Source: an uncultured Pelagibacteraceae bacterium (GTDB lineage Bacteria > Pseudomonadota > Alphaproteobacteria > Pelagibacterales > Pelagibacteraceae). From it: 63,123 nt of DNA. The stretch lies in contig CACHRI010000005.1 in the NCBI GenBank assembly GCA_902582155.1, positions 1-63,123 on the forward strand, in the 5' to 3' direction. How positions within the stretch are numbered: the first letter of the stretch is position 1; every line of letters starts with the position of its first letter. The position numbers were made by a program, and so were the translations under genes. The notes beneath the pieces are model-generated. The model worked only from the letters and a program-made list of their open reading frames with translations. It was not told the DNA's origin and did not search any database. This document shows positions 1 through 7,915 of the stretch, one piece after another.

Positions 1-1
1 T

Positions 2-1330
2 GAAGCTGCTAAAGAGGAAGGCAGTTGGAAAGCTTCAAGTACATCAATTGAAAACACCATTGAAATACCTTCGATACCAAAAACAAAAAGAGGTTTAAAA
101 TTTCAAGCAGCTGCTGAGGAGCTTAATTTAATTAGTGACGAGTTCTTCGAGCTTCGTAATCATAATAATCAATATGCTTCGGCTTTGGAAAAACTAAAAA
201 AAGAGATTAAAGATTTCAGAACTAATCTTGGCTCTTCAGAGGAAATCGCTTCCTCTTTTGCAAAAGATATCTTAAAAATTGCAAGAAGAATTGAATACGC
301 AAGTATATTTCCGCCAAATACTTTGAAAGACATGCAGCTTTCAATAATTAATTTTGATAAAGCGCAAAAAAAAGAGCAAGGCACTTTAAGATGGATTGAT
401 ATACTTTTATTTCCGTCTGGTACTATTATTTCTAGTGGACCAAGTTGTTCAGAGCAAGGATCGGGTAGATGGTTACCCAAACCTTCAGATACAATTAATA
501 AATTTACATTAATGCTTAACCCTAATGTTGGTTACAAACAAATTCCATTAATTTGGTATGAAATGATGGATGTAAGTAAGATTATAGGTTTCTTAATTCC
601 TGATTGGTTTGCAGATGTTTTACCTGGTGAGTACCCAGTTCATAATGAACAGGGTGAAGTTAAACCCAACTTTAAAAGCAAAGTGTTAAGTTTTGTAACA
701 GGAGACTTCAATTTATTTAAAATTCCAATACCAACTGGTCATATATGGGACTCATTTTTAAGAGTGTTCCTTGGTCTTGTAGCAGGAATTATTGTAGGAG
801 TACCGTTAGGGCTTTTCATGGGATTAAATAGATTTGCAAAAGGATTTTTTGATCCCTTAATTGAACTTTACAGACCTGTACCACCATTAGCATGGGCACC
901 ATTAGTAATTTCAGTTCTTGGTATTGATAACCTTGGCAAAGTGTTCTTGTTATTTATGGTCTCGCTATCAATAATGATTATTTCGGCTAGGGCTGGTGCT
1001 TCAGGAACTCAATTATCCAAAATTCACGCCGCACATTCTCTTGGCGCATCTAATTGGCAAATATTAAGACATGTTATTTTCCCAAATTCTTTACCAGAAA
1101 TTCTTACTGGCATAAGAGTAGCAACAGGAATGTGTTGGGGAACTTTAGTAGCTGCAGAATTTTTAGCAGGAACGACTGGCGTTGGATTTGTAGAAAATGT
1201 CGCTAAAAAGTATTTCCAATATGAAGTAATATGGATAACTATATTTATTATGGGAATGTTAGGTTTGTTATTTGATATTACAATTAGAAAAATTATTGAT
1301 AAAACGATTCCTTGGCGAGGAAAAGGTTAG
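2..1330 (+). CDS. Taurine/sulfonate-type ABC transporter permease (5' end cut by window)
   Basis: The reading frame is open from base 2, so the gene starts upstream of the window; the TTG at 185 is internal. The C-terminal part, from about base 725, is a binding-protein-dependent permease domain of the TauC/SsuC type with several membrane segments. It carries the cytoplasmic EAA loop near bases 1030-1110 (AAHSLGAS followed by HVIFPNSLPEILTG), which docks to the ATPase. The roughly 240 residues before it are mostly hydrophilic, longer than in a plain SsuC protein, which suggests a fused or extended N-terminal half. Substrate is inferred from the sulfonate genes nearby; nitrate, cyanate or thiamine precursors are imported by the same family. 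Family certain, substrate tentative. Confidence 0.8.
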   Translation, partial: EAAKEEGSWKASSTSIENTIEIPSIPKTKRGLKFQAAAEELNLISDEFFELRNHNNQYASALEKLKKEIKDFRTNLGSSEEIASSFAKDILKIARRIEYASIFPPNTLKDMQLSIINFDKAQKKEQGTLRWIDILLFPSGTIISSGPSCSEQGSGRWLPKPSDTINKFTLMLNPNVGYKQIPLIWYEMMDVSKIIGFLIPDWFADVLPGEYPVHNEQGEVKPNFKSKVLSFVTGDFNLFKIPIPTGHIWDSFLRVFLGLVAGIIVGVPLGLFMGLNRFAKGFFDPLIELYRPVPPLAWAPLVISVLGIDNLGKVFLLFMVSLSIMIISARAGASGTQLSKIHAAHSLGASNWQILRHVIFPNSLPEILTGIRVATGMCWGTLVAAEFLAGTTGVGFVENVAKKYFQYEVIWITIFIMGMLGLLFDITIRKIIDKTIPWRGKG

Positions 1331-1336
1331 TCATTA

Positions 1337-1774
1337 ATGAAAAGGCTTTTGATCATAGTATTTATTTTTCTTCTTCCAGCATCTCTCTTCGCTGACGAAA
1401 AAGTAAAAGAAAAAAAAGTAGCTAAATATATCATGGAAAACATTCAAAAAGATTATTTAGATTGTTACAGTTTCTATAAGGTTGCAGCAGAGAGCTTTAA
1501 AAAGGCTGGGAAAGATCAGGGAATTATAAAAAATTTAGAAAATAGTGCAGATGTTTCATTGAAGTATAACTATGATTTAGGGGAAATTATGGGGTTAAAT
1601 CCTGAAGTTATGGCTGAGATGACTAAGACAAAAATAGATACGTTTGTGAAAATGGCAAACAAAGATTTTTCATCTTTAGCTAAAAAATATGGTCTCATGT
1701 GTAAGAGTTTGGTCGAAAATCCAGAGCAAAGAACAAATTACTGGGAACAAAAAGGTTCTAAAATAATTAAGTGA
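1337..1774 (+). CDS. Small periplasmic protein of unknown function
   Basis: A 145-residue protein with a clear Sec signal peptide (charged MKR, hydrophobic stretch to about residue 18, cleavage near LFA-DE). The mature part is helical, lysine-rich and has two cysteines (C43 in YLDCYS and one in GLMCKS near residue 122) that could form a disulfide. It sits 6 bases after the ABC permease and overlaps the next gene by 4 bases, so it is translated in the same operon. I do not recognise a family. The position suggests a periplasmic role linked to uptake or processing of the sulfonate, but nothing in the sequence shows this. Confidence 0.75.
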   Translation: MKRLLIIVFIFLLPASLFADEKVKEKKVAKYIMENIQKDYLDCYSFYKVAAESFKKAGKDQGIIKNLENSADVSLKYNYDLGEIMGLNPEVMAEMTKTKIDTFVKMANKDFSSLAKKYGLMCKSLVENPEQRTNYWEQKGSKIIK

Positions 1775-2781
1775 AAAAAAAAGCAATACTTTCAAAACTT
1801 CAAAGAATTTTCAAAAAACATAATCTTCCAAACAATCACTCCAGGATTTGTGCTAATTATTTACTTAAAGCTGAATTAATAAATGCACAGTCCCATGGTT
1901 TAGCAAGATTAAAGATGTATTGTGATAGACTGAAAAAAGGTCTTATAAATTCAAAACCAAAAATAAAAACAAAAAAAATCAGTTCATCTATCTCGCACAT
2001 TAATGCGGACAACAGTATTGGTTTTGTTGCTGCTGATATAGGTATTAAGGTAGCTATTAAAAATGCAAAAAAAACTGGAATTGGTCTTGTGGCTATTAAA
2101 AAAAGTGGTCATTACGGATTATCTAGTTTTTATGCCGAGCAAGCTGTAAAGAAAAATTTAATAGTATTTTGTTTTACTAATGCTCCTCCTGCTTTAGCGC
2201 CGCATGGAGCAAAAAAATCTTTGTTCGGAACTAATCCTATTTGCTTTGGAGCGCCAACAGGTAATACTCCTTTTATATTCGACTCTTCAGCTTCAATGAT
2301 TAATCGAGGTAAAATACGAAGAGCAGAAAAGTTGGGTTTAAAAATTCCTTTCGGCGTTGCTCTTAATAAAAAAGGAAAAATAACGACAGATGCTAAACAA
2401 GCCTTGCAAGGCACGCAACTACCTATAGCAGGATTTAAAGGTTCAGGTTTAGCTTGGATGGTTGATATACTAAGTGGTGTTTTGACTGGAAGCAGCCATG
2501 GCGGTAAAACAAAAGATCCTTTTGATGACTTTTCAGGACCACAAAACGTAGGACATTTATTTATTACAATTAATCCTAATGTTTTTTCAGGAAATAGTTT
2601 TTTAAAAGAGATGAAAAAAAATATCAAATTAGTTAAAAAACTTCCTAAAGCAAAAGGATTTGGCTCAATAATGTATCCTGGAGAAAGAAAAAATAAGATA
2701 TATAAAAAAAATATAAATAAAGATATATCTATACCTTCAAAAATACTGAAAGAAATGGAAGACCTTGATGCTAACGAATAA
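1771..2781 (+). CDS. comC: Ldh2-family dehydrogenase, probable sulfolactate dehydrogenase (ComC-like)
   Basis: This 336-residue protein belongs to the malate/L-lactate dehydrogenase (Ldh2/ComC) family, which reduces 2-oxo acids with NAD(P)H. Family blocks are visible: HGLARL near residue 43, the catalytic-histidine segment KKSGHYGLSSFYAE near residue 115, PHGAKKSLFGTNPICFGAP, and GFKGSGLAWMVDILSGVLTGS. In bacteria ComC and SlcC together interconvert sulfolactate enantiomers through sulfopyruvate. With suyAB, xsc and hpsN in the same window, sulfolactate is the most likely substrate, but malate, lactate or ureidoglycolate cannot be excluded from sequence. The start is a GTG overlapping the upstream stop (GTGA), a typical coupled start. 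Confidence 0.65.
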   Translation: MKKKAILSKLQRIFKKHNLPNNHSRICANYLLKAELINAQSHGLARLKMYCDRLKKGLINSKPKIKTKKISSSISHINADNSIGFVAADIGIKVAIKNAKKTGIGLVAIKKSGHYGLSSFYAEQAVKKNLIVFCFTNAPPALAPHGAKKSLFGTNPICFGAPTGNTPFIFDSSASMINRGKIRRAEKLGLKIPFGVALNKKGKITTDAKQALQGTQLPIAGFKGSGLAWMVDILSGVLTGSSHGGKTKDPFDDFSGPQNVGHLFITINPNVFSGNSFLKEMKKNIKLVKKLPKAKGFGSIMYPGERKNKIYKKNINKDISIPSKILKEMEDLDANE

Positions 2782-3676
2782 AAAAATAGTTTGTCCTGAA
2801 AATCTTTTAAAAATTGCAAAAGGTAAAGGTCCTGTAAAAGCCGTAATAGTTAATGCCGTTAAAAAAGTTGCAATAGAGTCAGCTAAGCAGGCCGTTGAGG
2901 CAAATTTAATAACACCATTGTTTGTTGGAGATAAGTCAATAATCGAAAAAATTTCAAAAGAAATCAATTGGGATATTTCAAAATATGAAATTGTTCATGA
3001 ACCTGATGAAAATAGCACTGCTCCGATTGCTGCTAAATTAGCTAGCGAAGGAAAAGTGAAAATAATAGTTAAAGGTCATATTCACACAGATGTTTTAATG
3101 AAAGCTGTATTAAAAAGAGATTTAAATCTAATAGGTAAAAAAAGATTGAGTCATGTATGGCACATGACACTAGAAAAAAATGATAAGCCATTCATCATTA
3201 CTGATGGCGCGTTAAACGTGCTACCTAAATTAGAAACTAAAATGCATATTCTAAAAAACTCTGTAGATTTCGCAAATAGGATAGGTATTGAAAAACCGAA
3301 AGTTTCAATTTTATCTGCTACTGAAGAAGTTTTAGAAAGTGTTCCAAGTTCTGTTGAAGCTAAAGAATTAACAAAAAGAGCTAAAGAAGAAGGTATTAAA
3401 GCTGATGTCTTTGGTCCTATGGCATTCGATAATTCAGTTTCCGAAAAAGCTGCTCAAATAAAAGGAATAAAAAATGTTGTTGCAGGAAAAACAGATATTC
3501 TATTAGTGCCTAATGTAGAAGCGGGCAATGGGTTAGTTAAAATGATGATATTTTTTATGGGCGCTTGTGCTGCGGGAGTAGTTGTGGGCGGTAAAGTGCC
3601 AGTTGTTATTACAAGTAGAGCAGACGATACTCAAGCAAGACTTGCCTCGATGGCTGCTGCTGTCGTGGCACTCTAA
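2768..3676 (+). CDS. pta: Phosphate acetyltransferase (PTA/PTB family)
   Basis: A 302-residue protein of the phosphate acetyl/butyryltransferase fold, the short form without the regulatory N-terminus of long Pta proteins. Visible blocks include VKGHIHTDVLMKAVL, SHVWHMTL, TDGALNVLP, VFGPMAFDN and VPNVEAGNGLVKMMIFF. It would convert the acetyl phosphate made by Xsc from sulfoacetaldehyde into acetyl-CoA; no acetate kinase is seen nearby, which fits that role rather than acetate formation. ATG 2768 is preferred over the TTG just before it; it lies inside the 3' end of the ComC-like gene (14-base overlap). Phosphate butyryltransferase is the alternative. Confidence 0.85.
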   Translation: MLTNKKIVCPENLLKIAKGKGPVKAVIVNAVKKVAIESAKQAVEANLITPLFVGDKSIIEKISKEINWDISKYEIVHEPDENSTAPIAAKLASEGKVKIIVKGHIHTDVLMKAVLKRDLNLIGKKRLSHVWHMTLEKNDKPFIITDGALNVLPKLETKMHILKNSVDFANRIGIEKPKVSILSATEEVLESVPSSVEAKELTKRAKEEGIKADVFGPMAFDNSVSEKAAQIKGIKNVVAGKTDILLVPNVEAGNGLVKMMIFFMGACAAGVVVGGKVPVVITSRADDTQARLASMAAAVVAL

Positions 3677-4383
3677 TGAAGCCATTAAAAAACTGGGATA
3701 ATAGAACTTGGCTTTCATCGAAAAAATACATCGATCAATTTCATAAATTTATAAAAAGAAAAACTAAATTAAATAAGAATACGAGAATTTTAGATATAGG
3801 TTGTGGTAGAGCAAATATAATTAGCTTTCTTCAAAAAAAATATAAATTTAAAACAAAAGCTATTGGAATAGATATCTTAAAAAATAAAAACACTAAAAAA
3901 AATATATTATTTAAGAAATCAGATGCATTAAAATATCTTAAAAAGGGAAAAAAATTTGATGTTATAATCATTAAACAAACGATTCATTTTTTCTCTCAAA
4001 CAAAAATTGTTTTTTTATTAAATTTAGCCAAAAAAAATTTAAATGAAAGAGGAACGCTTTTAATTTTTTCTCTTAAAACAAAAAATAATAAAATACCTTG
4101 TTTTAAGATAATGAAAAAACAACTTAATAATAGTCTCAAAAAAGATGAAAAATTATTTAAAATAATCAGAAAAAATTTAAGAAGAATAAAAGAAACAAAC
4201 TTCAATTTTAATGTAAAAATTTCTAAGAGAAAGTATGTATCGATGGTTAAAAATAGATATATGTCTTGTCTTTTAAGTTTATCAAATAAAGAGATAGAAA
4301 AAGGTATCGATGAGATTAATTTAAATTTTAAAAATCAATTAAATTTCACCGATACCCTAAAGTGTATAAGTTTTAGAAAATAA
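3676..4383 (+). CDS. Class I SAM-dependent methyltransferase
   Basis: A 235-residue protein with a Rossmann-type methyltransferase core. Motif I is RILDIGCGRANI at about residue 37, followed by an acidic residue at the end of the second strand (IGIDIL) and a motif IV-like strand KFDVIIIKQTIHFF. The C-terminal third is very rich in lysine and asparagine and has no recognisable domain. Its start overlaps the pta stop by one base (TAATG), so it is the last gene of the plus-strand operon. The substrate cannot be told from sequence; a ubiquinone/tocopherol- or small-molecule-type methyltransferase is possible. Confidence 0.75.
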   Translation: MKPLKNWDNRTWLSSKKYIDQFHKFIKRKTKLNKNTRILDIGCGRANIISFLQKKYKFKTKAIGIDILKNKNTKKNILFKKSDALKYLKKGKKFDVIIIKQTIHFFSQTKIVFLLNLAKKNLNERGTLLIFSLKTKNNKIPCFKIMKKQLNNSLKKDEKLFKIIRKNLRRIKETNFNFNVKISKRKYVSMVKNRYMSCLLSLSNKEIEKGIDEINLNFKNQLNFTDTLKCISFRK

Positions 4384-4707
4384 TTACTTTCCAGGCTCTT
4401 TGTAAGTTGTGGCCATTTTTTTTGCAGTTTCTGCTATTCCATTAAGATCAATATCTTCTAGAATAGTAAAATCTGATACCGCGCCACTTGACACTGCTAC
4501 CATCGCAGCTGCAGCAGCTTGTTCAAAAGTACCTTCGATTTCTGCCATAAAGTCATACTTTCCTCTTAACCCGGCATAACGAGTTACTTTTGCACCACCG
4601 GCAGCAGCAAGTGCAGATGTTGCAGCTTTTCTGTCTGTAGATGGGTTATTGACAAAGCCGCCTAATCCTTTTGCGGTATAAACTCCTAGAGTTATAAATT
4701 TTGCCAT
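4384..4707 (-). CDS. GYD domain protein
   Basis: A 107-residue protein matching the GYD family (PF08734), small ferredoxin-like dimers of unknown function. Signs are the N-terminal FITLGVYT strand, DRKAATSAL helix, and the GKYDFMAEIEG segment that carries the family's characteristic Gly-x-Tyr-Asp. The start has a strong AGGAGG ribosome site about 6 bases upstream. It ends immediately after the convergent methyltransferase gene. Upstream on the same strand are a small membrane protein and a small periplasmic protein, then the hpsN/TRAP operon, so it may belong to the tail of that transcription unit. Confidence 0.85.
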   Translation of the reverse strand: MAKFITLGVYTAKGLGGFVNNPSTDRKAATSALAAAGGAKVTRYAGLRGKYDFMAEIEGTFEQAAAAAMVAVSSGAVSDFTILEDIDLNGIAETAKKMATTYKEPGK

Positions 4708-4725
4708 GTGTTCCTCCTTGTTAAA

Positions 4726-5142
4726 TTAAACGTATATTTTATCCGCTAGACCATAACAAAGTAAAGCGCTTATTATTACTAAGATTAATGGTGCATATAT
4801 CCCGTCGTTTTTTTTTTTTTTAGTTAAACCTGTCTTATCAATTTTTAAAGTATAAAAATTCGTAACTAATATTGAAACATTAATTATAAAAACTAAATTA
4901 AAGAATGCCCAAGTAGCTTCTAAACCACCAGATCTAATAAAAGCAACATAGATTGCCATTAAAACTATTGCGATCATAAATGAACCTGCAAATCTTGTAA
5001 TTAAAGTAGCAGTTTTATCTACTCCTCTACCTTTAAGAAATTTTTTTGTATCAAAAACTAACTGATAAGCGTAGCTACCAACTATAATAAAATGTGCTAA
5101 GTAAATTATTAAATAAAATGCGTTTCCAAACTTATCTATCAT
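4726..5142 (-). CDS. Four-helix membrane protein of unknown function
   Basis: A 138-residue protein with about four membrane segments (residues roughly 8-28, 45-65, 78-98 and 115-133) and a lysine cluster (TKKKKND) in the last loop. I do not recognise a family. It lies 18 bases upstream of the GYD gene and 18 bases downstream of a signal-peptide protein on the same strand, with short gaps typical of one operon. Confidence 0.7.
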   Translation of the reverse strand: MIDKFGNAFYLIIYLAHFIIVGSYAYQLVFDTKKFLKGRGVDKTATLITRFAGSFMIAIVLMAIYVAFIRSGGLEATWAFFNLVFIINVSILVTNFYTLKIDKTGLTKKKKNDGIYAPLILVIISALLCYGLADKIYV

Positions 5143-5160
5143 GTATTCTCCTTTGTTGCT

Positions 5161-5538
5161 TTAATAAATTCCTGATTTAACAAGCTTATCAATTTCTGCT
5201 TTTGACTCTGGTATTAATTTATAAATGTATTTATTACACTCACCCGTTTTTTTATCATCATATGGTTTGCCATAAAGTTCGTCGACCGCCTTATTTAATT
5301 CAATATTAACAAAATCCTCTTTCACTCCTTCTTTAATTAAATATGATGTTAAATATTTTTTGGCAGCAATTGAAAAAACAATTTTATCTAACTCTAAGGT
5401 GCCTTGAGGTATCATGCTGTTAGCGTAATAAAGACCTGTGCATTTTAATGTAGCTTTCTTGTCTTTATCGCTTAAATGTCCTGCAGCATTAGCTGAGGTA
5501 AATAAAATCAAATAAATGAATATAATAATTTTTTTCAT
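5161..5538 (-). CDS. Small secreted/periplasmic protein of unknown function
   Basis: A 125-residue protein with a signal peptide (MKKIIIFIYLILFTSANA, cleavage near residue 18-19). The mature protein has two cysteines (in LKCTGLYYA and TGECNKYIY) and a helical, lysine-rich make-up. No family recognised. It is the first gene of a three-gene minus-strand set with the four-helix membrane protein and the GYD protein; 86 bases separate it from the end of the dehydrogenase gene, enough for its own promoter. Confidence 0.7.
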   Translation of the reverse strand: MKKIIIFIYLILFTSANAAGHLSDKDKKATLKCTGLYYANSMIPQGTLELDKIVFSIAAKKYLTSYLIKEGVKEDFVNIELNKAVDELYGKPYDDKKTGECNKYIYKLIPESKAEIDKLVKSGIY

Positions 5539-5624
5539 AATTAAATCTTAGTAAATTTTTAATCAGATTAACTATGTTTTTATGTTGTTGCAGGTATGCA
5601 ATTTGTCTACAACTATAAGATGAA

Positions 5625-6629
5625 CTATGGAATAAGAATGATTTTTGGTGCTACGCAGGTCCCATTGTGTATTTCGTTGAATGCTTCAGAACCTTTTTTA
5701 AGATCTCTATATTCTATCCAGCTAAGATCACCAAGTTTTTGATTAGAGAGGATATCCAAAGTATTTTTAAAATCTTTATTGGTGTAGCAATAAGTACCAA
5801 CAAGAGTAACTTCTTGGATAGTTAATTTTTTAAAATTAAAGTCGCCGGTGGGTTGGGTTAAACCAATATGTATAATCGTTCCACCAGGAGCGATTGATTT
5901 GATTGCTTGTTGACGAGTAACCTCTAAACCAACAGACTCTAATATTAAATCAAAGTTATTTTCTTTTATAGATTTATCATCAGGGGAAACAAAGCTTGCT
6001 GAAAGATATTTTTTACACTCATTAAGTCTTTTTTTATTTGGGTCGGACATAATTATGTTTTTTGAATTTTTCTCTTTGTTGAGAATTAAGCCACAAAGAA
6101 GACCTATGGCCCCTGCTCCTTGAATTAAAATTTTACTTTCTGATAAAGGTTTTTTTAGATTTTGTTCAGCTAATAAAACAGCATGAAGAGCAACCGCTGT
6201 CGGTTCAGCTAAGGCAGCCTCTTTAATATTAAGTTTTTCTGAAATCTGAAAAATATTCTTTTCAGGAACAGAAACTAATTCAGCTAATCCACCTTCTCTT
6301 TTAGTTGGTGTGCTCATACCAATCATAGTTCTTTCCGGGCATAAATGCTCTCTATCGTTTTCACAATATTCACATTTATCACAACTAATAAGTGGATTAA
6401 CAACTACGTTTTTATCTTTGAATTTTCCATCTAAAGCTTTACCGCTTATTTCGTGACCTAGTATTAATGGCGGAACTCTTCTTTCGTCCTGTCCGTGGAA
6501 AGCATGCATATCAGAACCACATATGCCCGAAGCTTGAACTTTTATAATATTTTCACCAGGTTTTGGTGTTGGGTCTTTTTCTTCTCTGTAATCTATTTTT
6601 TGTGTTCCAGTGTAAACTAATGCATGCAT
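5625..6629 (-). CDS. Zinc-dependent medium-chain alcohol dehydrogenase, candidate DHPS 2-dehydrogenase (HpsP-like)
   Basis: A 334-residue MDR-family alcohol dehydrogenase. The catalytic zinc site is visible (GICGSD near residue 36 and GHEISG near residue 58), as are the structural zinc cysteines (CDKCEYC then HLC), and the NAD-binding fold (ILIQGAGAIGLLCG). It starts one base inside the hpsN stop, so the two are translationally coupled. In DHPS degraders, HpsO/HpsP oxidise (S)-DHPS at C2 to the ketone so that it can be re-reduced to the (R) form used by HpsN; this enzyme is placed to do that. Function inferred from operon; sorbitol/threonine dehydrogenases share the fold. Confidence 0.7.
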   Translation of the reverse strand: MHALVYTGTQKIDYREEKDPTPKPGENIIKVQASGICGSDMHAFHGQDERRVPPLILGHEISGKALDGKFKDKNVVVNPLISCDKCEYCENDREHLCPERTMIGMSTPTKREGGLAELVSVPEKNIFQISEKLNIKEAALAEPTAVALHAVLLAEQNLKKPLSESKILIQGAGAIGLLCGLILNKEKNSKNIIMSDPNKKRLNECKKYLSASFVSPDDKSIKENNFDLILESVGLEVTRQQAIKSIAPGGTIIHIGLTQPTGDFNFKKLTIQEVTLVGTYCYTNKDFKNTLDILSNQKLGDLSWIEYRDLKKGSEAFNEIHNGTCVAPKIILIP

Positions 6630-7915
6630 TAATTAGAGAAACCGTATTTCCTTAATCTAATATCCGCTGTTCGCGCGTGAGCTTCCATTCCTTCAGCTCT
6701 ACCAAGTCTTGCTGCTGTTGCTCCAACAACTTTTGTTGCATCTTTTGTCATTCTTTGGAAAGTTAATGTTTTAATAAATTTTCCAACGAATAGTCCGCCA
6801 GTATATCTTCCACCACCTTTTGTTGGTAATATATGATTTGTTCCTGAACATTTGTCTCCGTAAGCTACTGTAGTCTCTTCACCTAAAAATAACGAACCAT
6901 AGTTTCTTAATCTCTTTAACCACCAGTCTAATTTTTCTGCGTGAACTTCTAAGTGTTCAGAAGCATATTTATCACTCACTTCTGCCATTTCCTCATTAGT
7001 ATCGCAAAGAATTACTTCACCATAATCTTTCCAAGCAGCAGTAGCATTTACTTTTGCAAGTTCAGGTAATTCATTAATCAACTCTGGTACTCTTTTCATC
7101 GTAAAATCTGCTAACTCTTTATCTGTGGTGAATAACCATGCTGGGGAATTATATCCATGTTCCATCTGACCAACTAAATCAACGGCTACGATTTCTTTAT
7201 CAGCTGTCTTGTCTGCAATTATTGCAATTTCAGTAGGTCCAGCAAATTGATCAATGCCTACTTTTCCGTAAACAATCCTTTTAGCTTCAGCTACATATTG
7301 ATTTCCAGCTCCAACAAGAAAATCAACTGGAGGGTTTTTGAAACAACCATGTGTCATTGAACCTATTGCTGCAACTCCTCCCAAATTCATAATTACATCT
7401 GCACCACAATGATTAGCAGCAAAAATAATTCCTGGATTAGCTCCATCTTTATCTTTTGGCGGACTTGCACAAATTATAGTTTTAACACCAGCTACTTTAG
7501 CAGGTGTGATAGCCATCACAGCCGATGAAATATGAGCATATCTTCCACCTGGTATATAACAACCAGCTGTATCAACTGGAATTAATCTTTGTCCAGCGAA
7601 CAATCCTTTTGACAACTCAACTTCAAAATCATTATTCATGCTTTTCAATTGGTGCTCTGCAAATTTTCTAATTCTATCATGAGCAAATTTGACATCATCT
7701 TTAGTTTTTTGATCAACTTTTTTTATAGCTTCTTCAATTTTCTCTTTAGAGACAATAACTTCGCCCTCATACTTATCAAACTTTTTATTTAATTCTTTAA
7801 GAGCAACTTCTTTTCTTTTGGCAATATCATTTAAAATGTCTTGCACAGCTGCCTGTGTTTTATGATCATCCGTTTCCGGAGTTTTAGCTGCCTTTTTTAT
7901 ATATTTAACTGCCAT
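6629..7915 (-). CDS. hpsN: Sulfopropanediol 3-dehydrogenase (HpsN), histidinol dehydrogenase family
   Basis: A 428-residue protein of the histidinol dehydrogenase family. The zinc and catalytic residues are present: QMEH (Gln and His ligands), SEHLEVHAE, GDKCSGTNHILPT, and EAHARTADIR near the C-terminus. HpsN is the HisD-like enzyme that oxidises (R)-2,3-dihydroxypropane-1-sulfonate to (R)-sulfolactate with NAD. Here it sits in an operon with a TRAP transporter and an alcohol dehydrogenase, with no other his genes, so a histidine-synthesis role is unlikely. ATG 7915 is chosen because homology starts there; it overlaps the dctM end by 11 bases. Related HisD-like enzymes acting on other substrates remain possible. 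Confidence 0.8.
   Translation of the reverse strand: MAVKYIKKAAKTPETDDHKTQAAVQDILNDIAKRKEVALKELNKKFDKYEGEVIVSKEKIEEAIKKVDQKTKDDVKFAHDRIRKFAEHQLKSMNNDFEVELSKGLFAGQRLIPVDTAGCYIPGGRYAHISSAVMAITPAKVAGVKTIICASPPKDKDGANPGIIFAANHCGADVIMNLGGVAAIGSMTHGCFKNPPVDFLVGAGNQYVAEAKRIVYGKVGIDQFAGPTEIAIIADKTADKEIVAVDLVGQMEHGYNSPAWLFTTDKELADFTMKRVPELINELPELAKVNATAAWKDYGEVILCDTNEEMAEVSDKYASEHLEVHAEKLDWWLKRLRNYGSLFLGEETTVAYGDKCSGTNHILPTKGGGRYTGGLFVGKFIKTLTFQRMTKDATKVVGATAARLGRAEGMEAHARTADIRLRKYGFSN

Noticed and set aside
2130-2967. Minus-strand open frames opposite comC and pta
   Set aside because: Overlap well-supported genes on the plus strand, low-complexity, no ribosome site.
5583-5612. Possible GntR-type operator TTGTCTACAA with a GTTGT/ACAAC repeat
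   Set aside because: Arms are only four to five bases and the site was not found again at the other sulfonate promoters; could be chance in AT-rich DNA.
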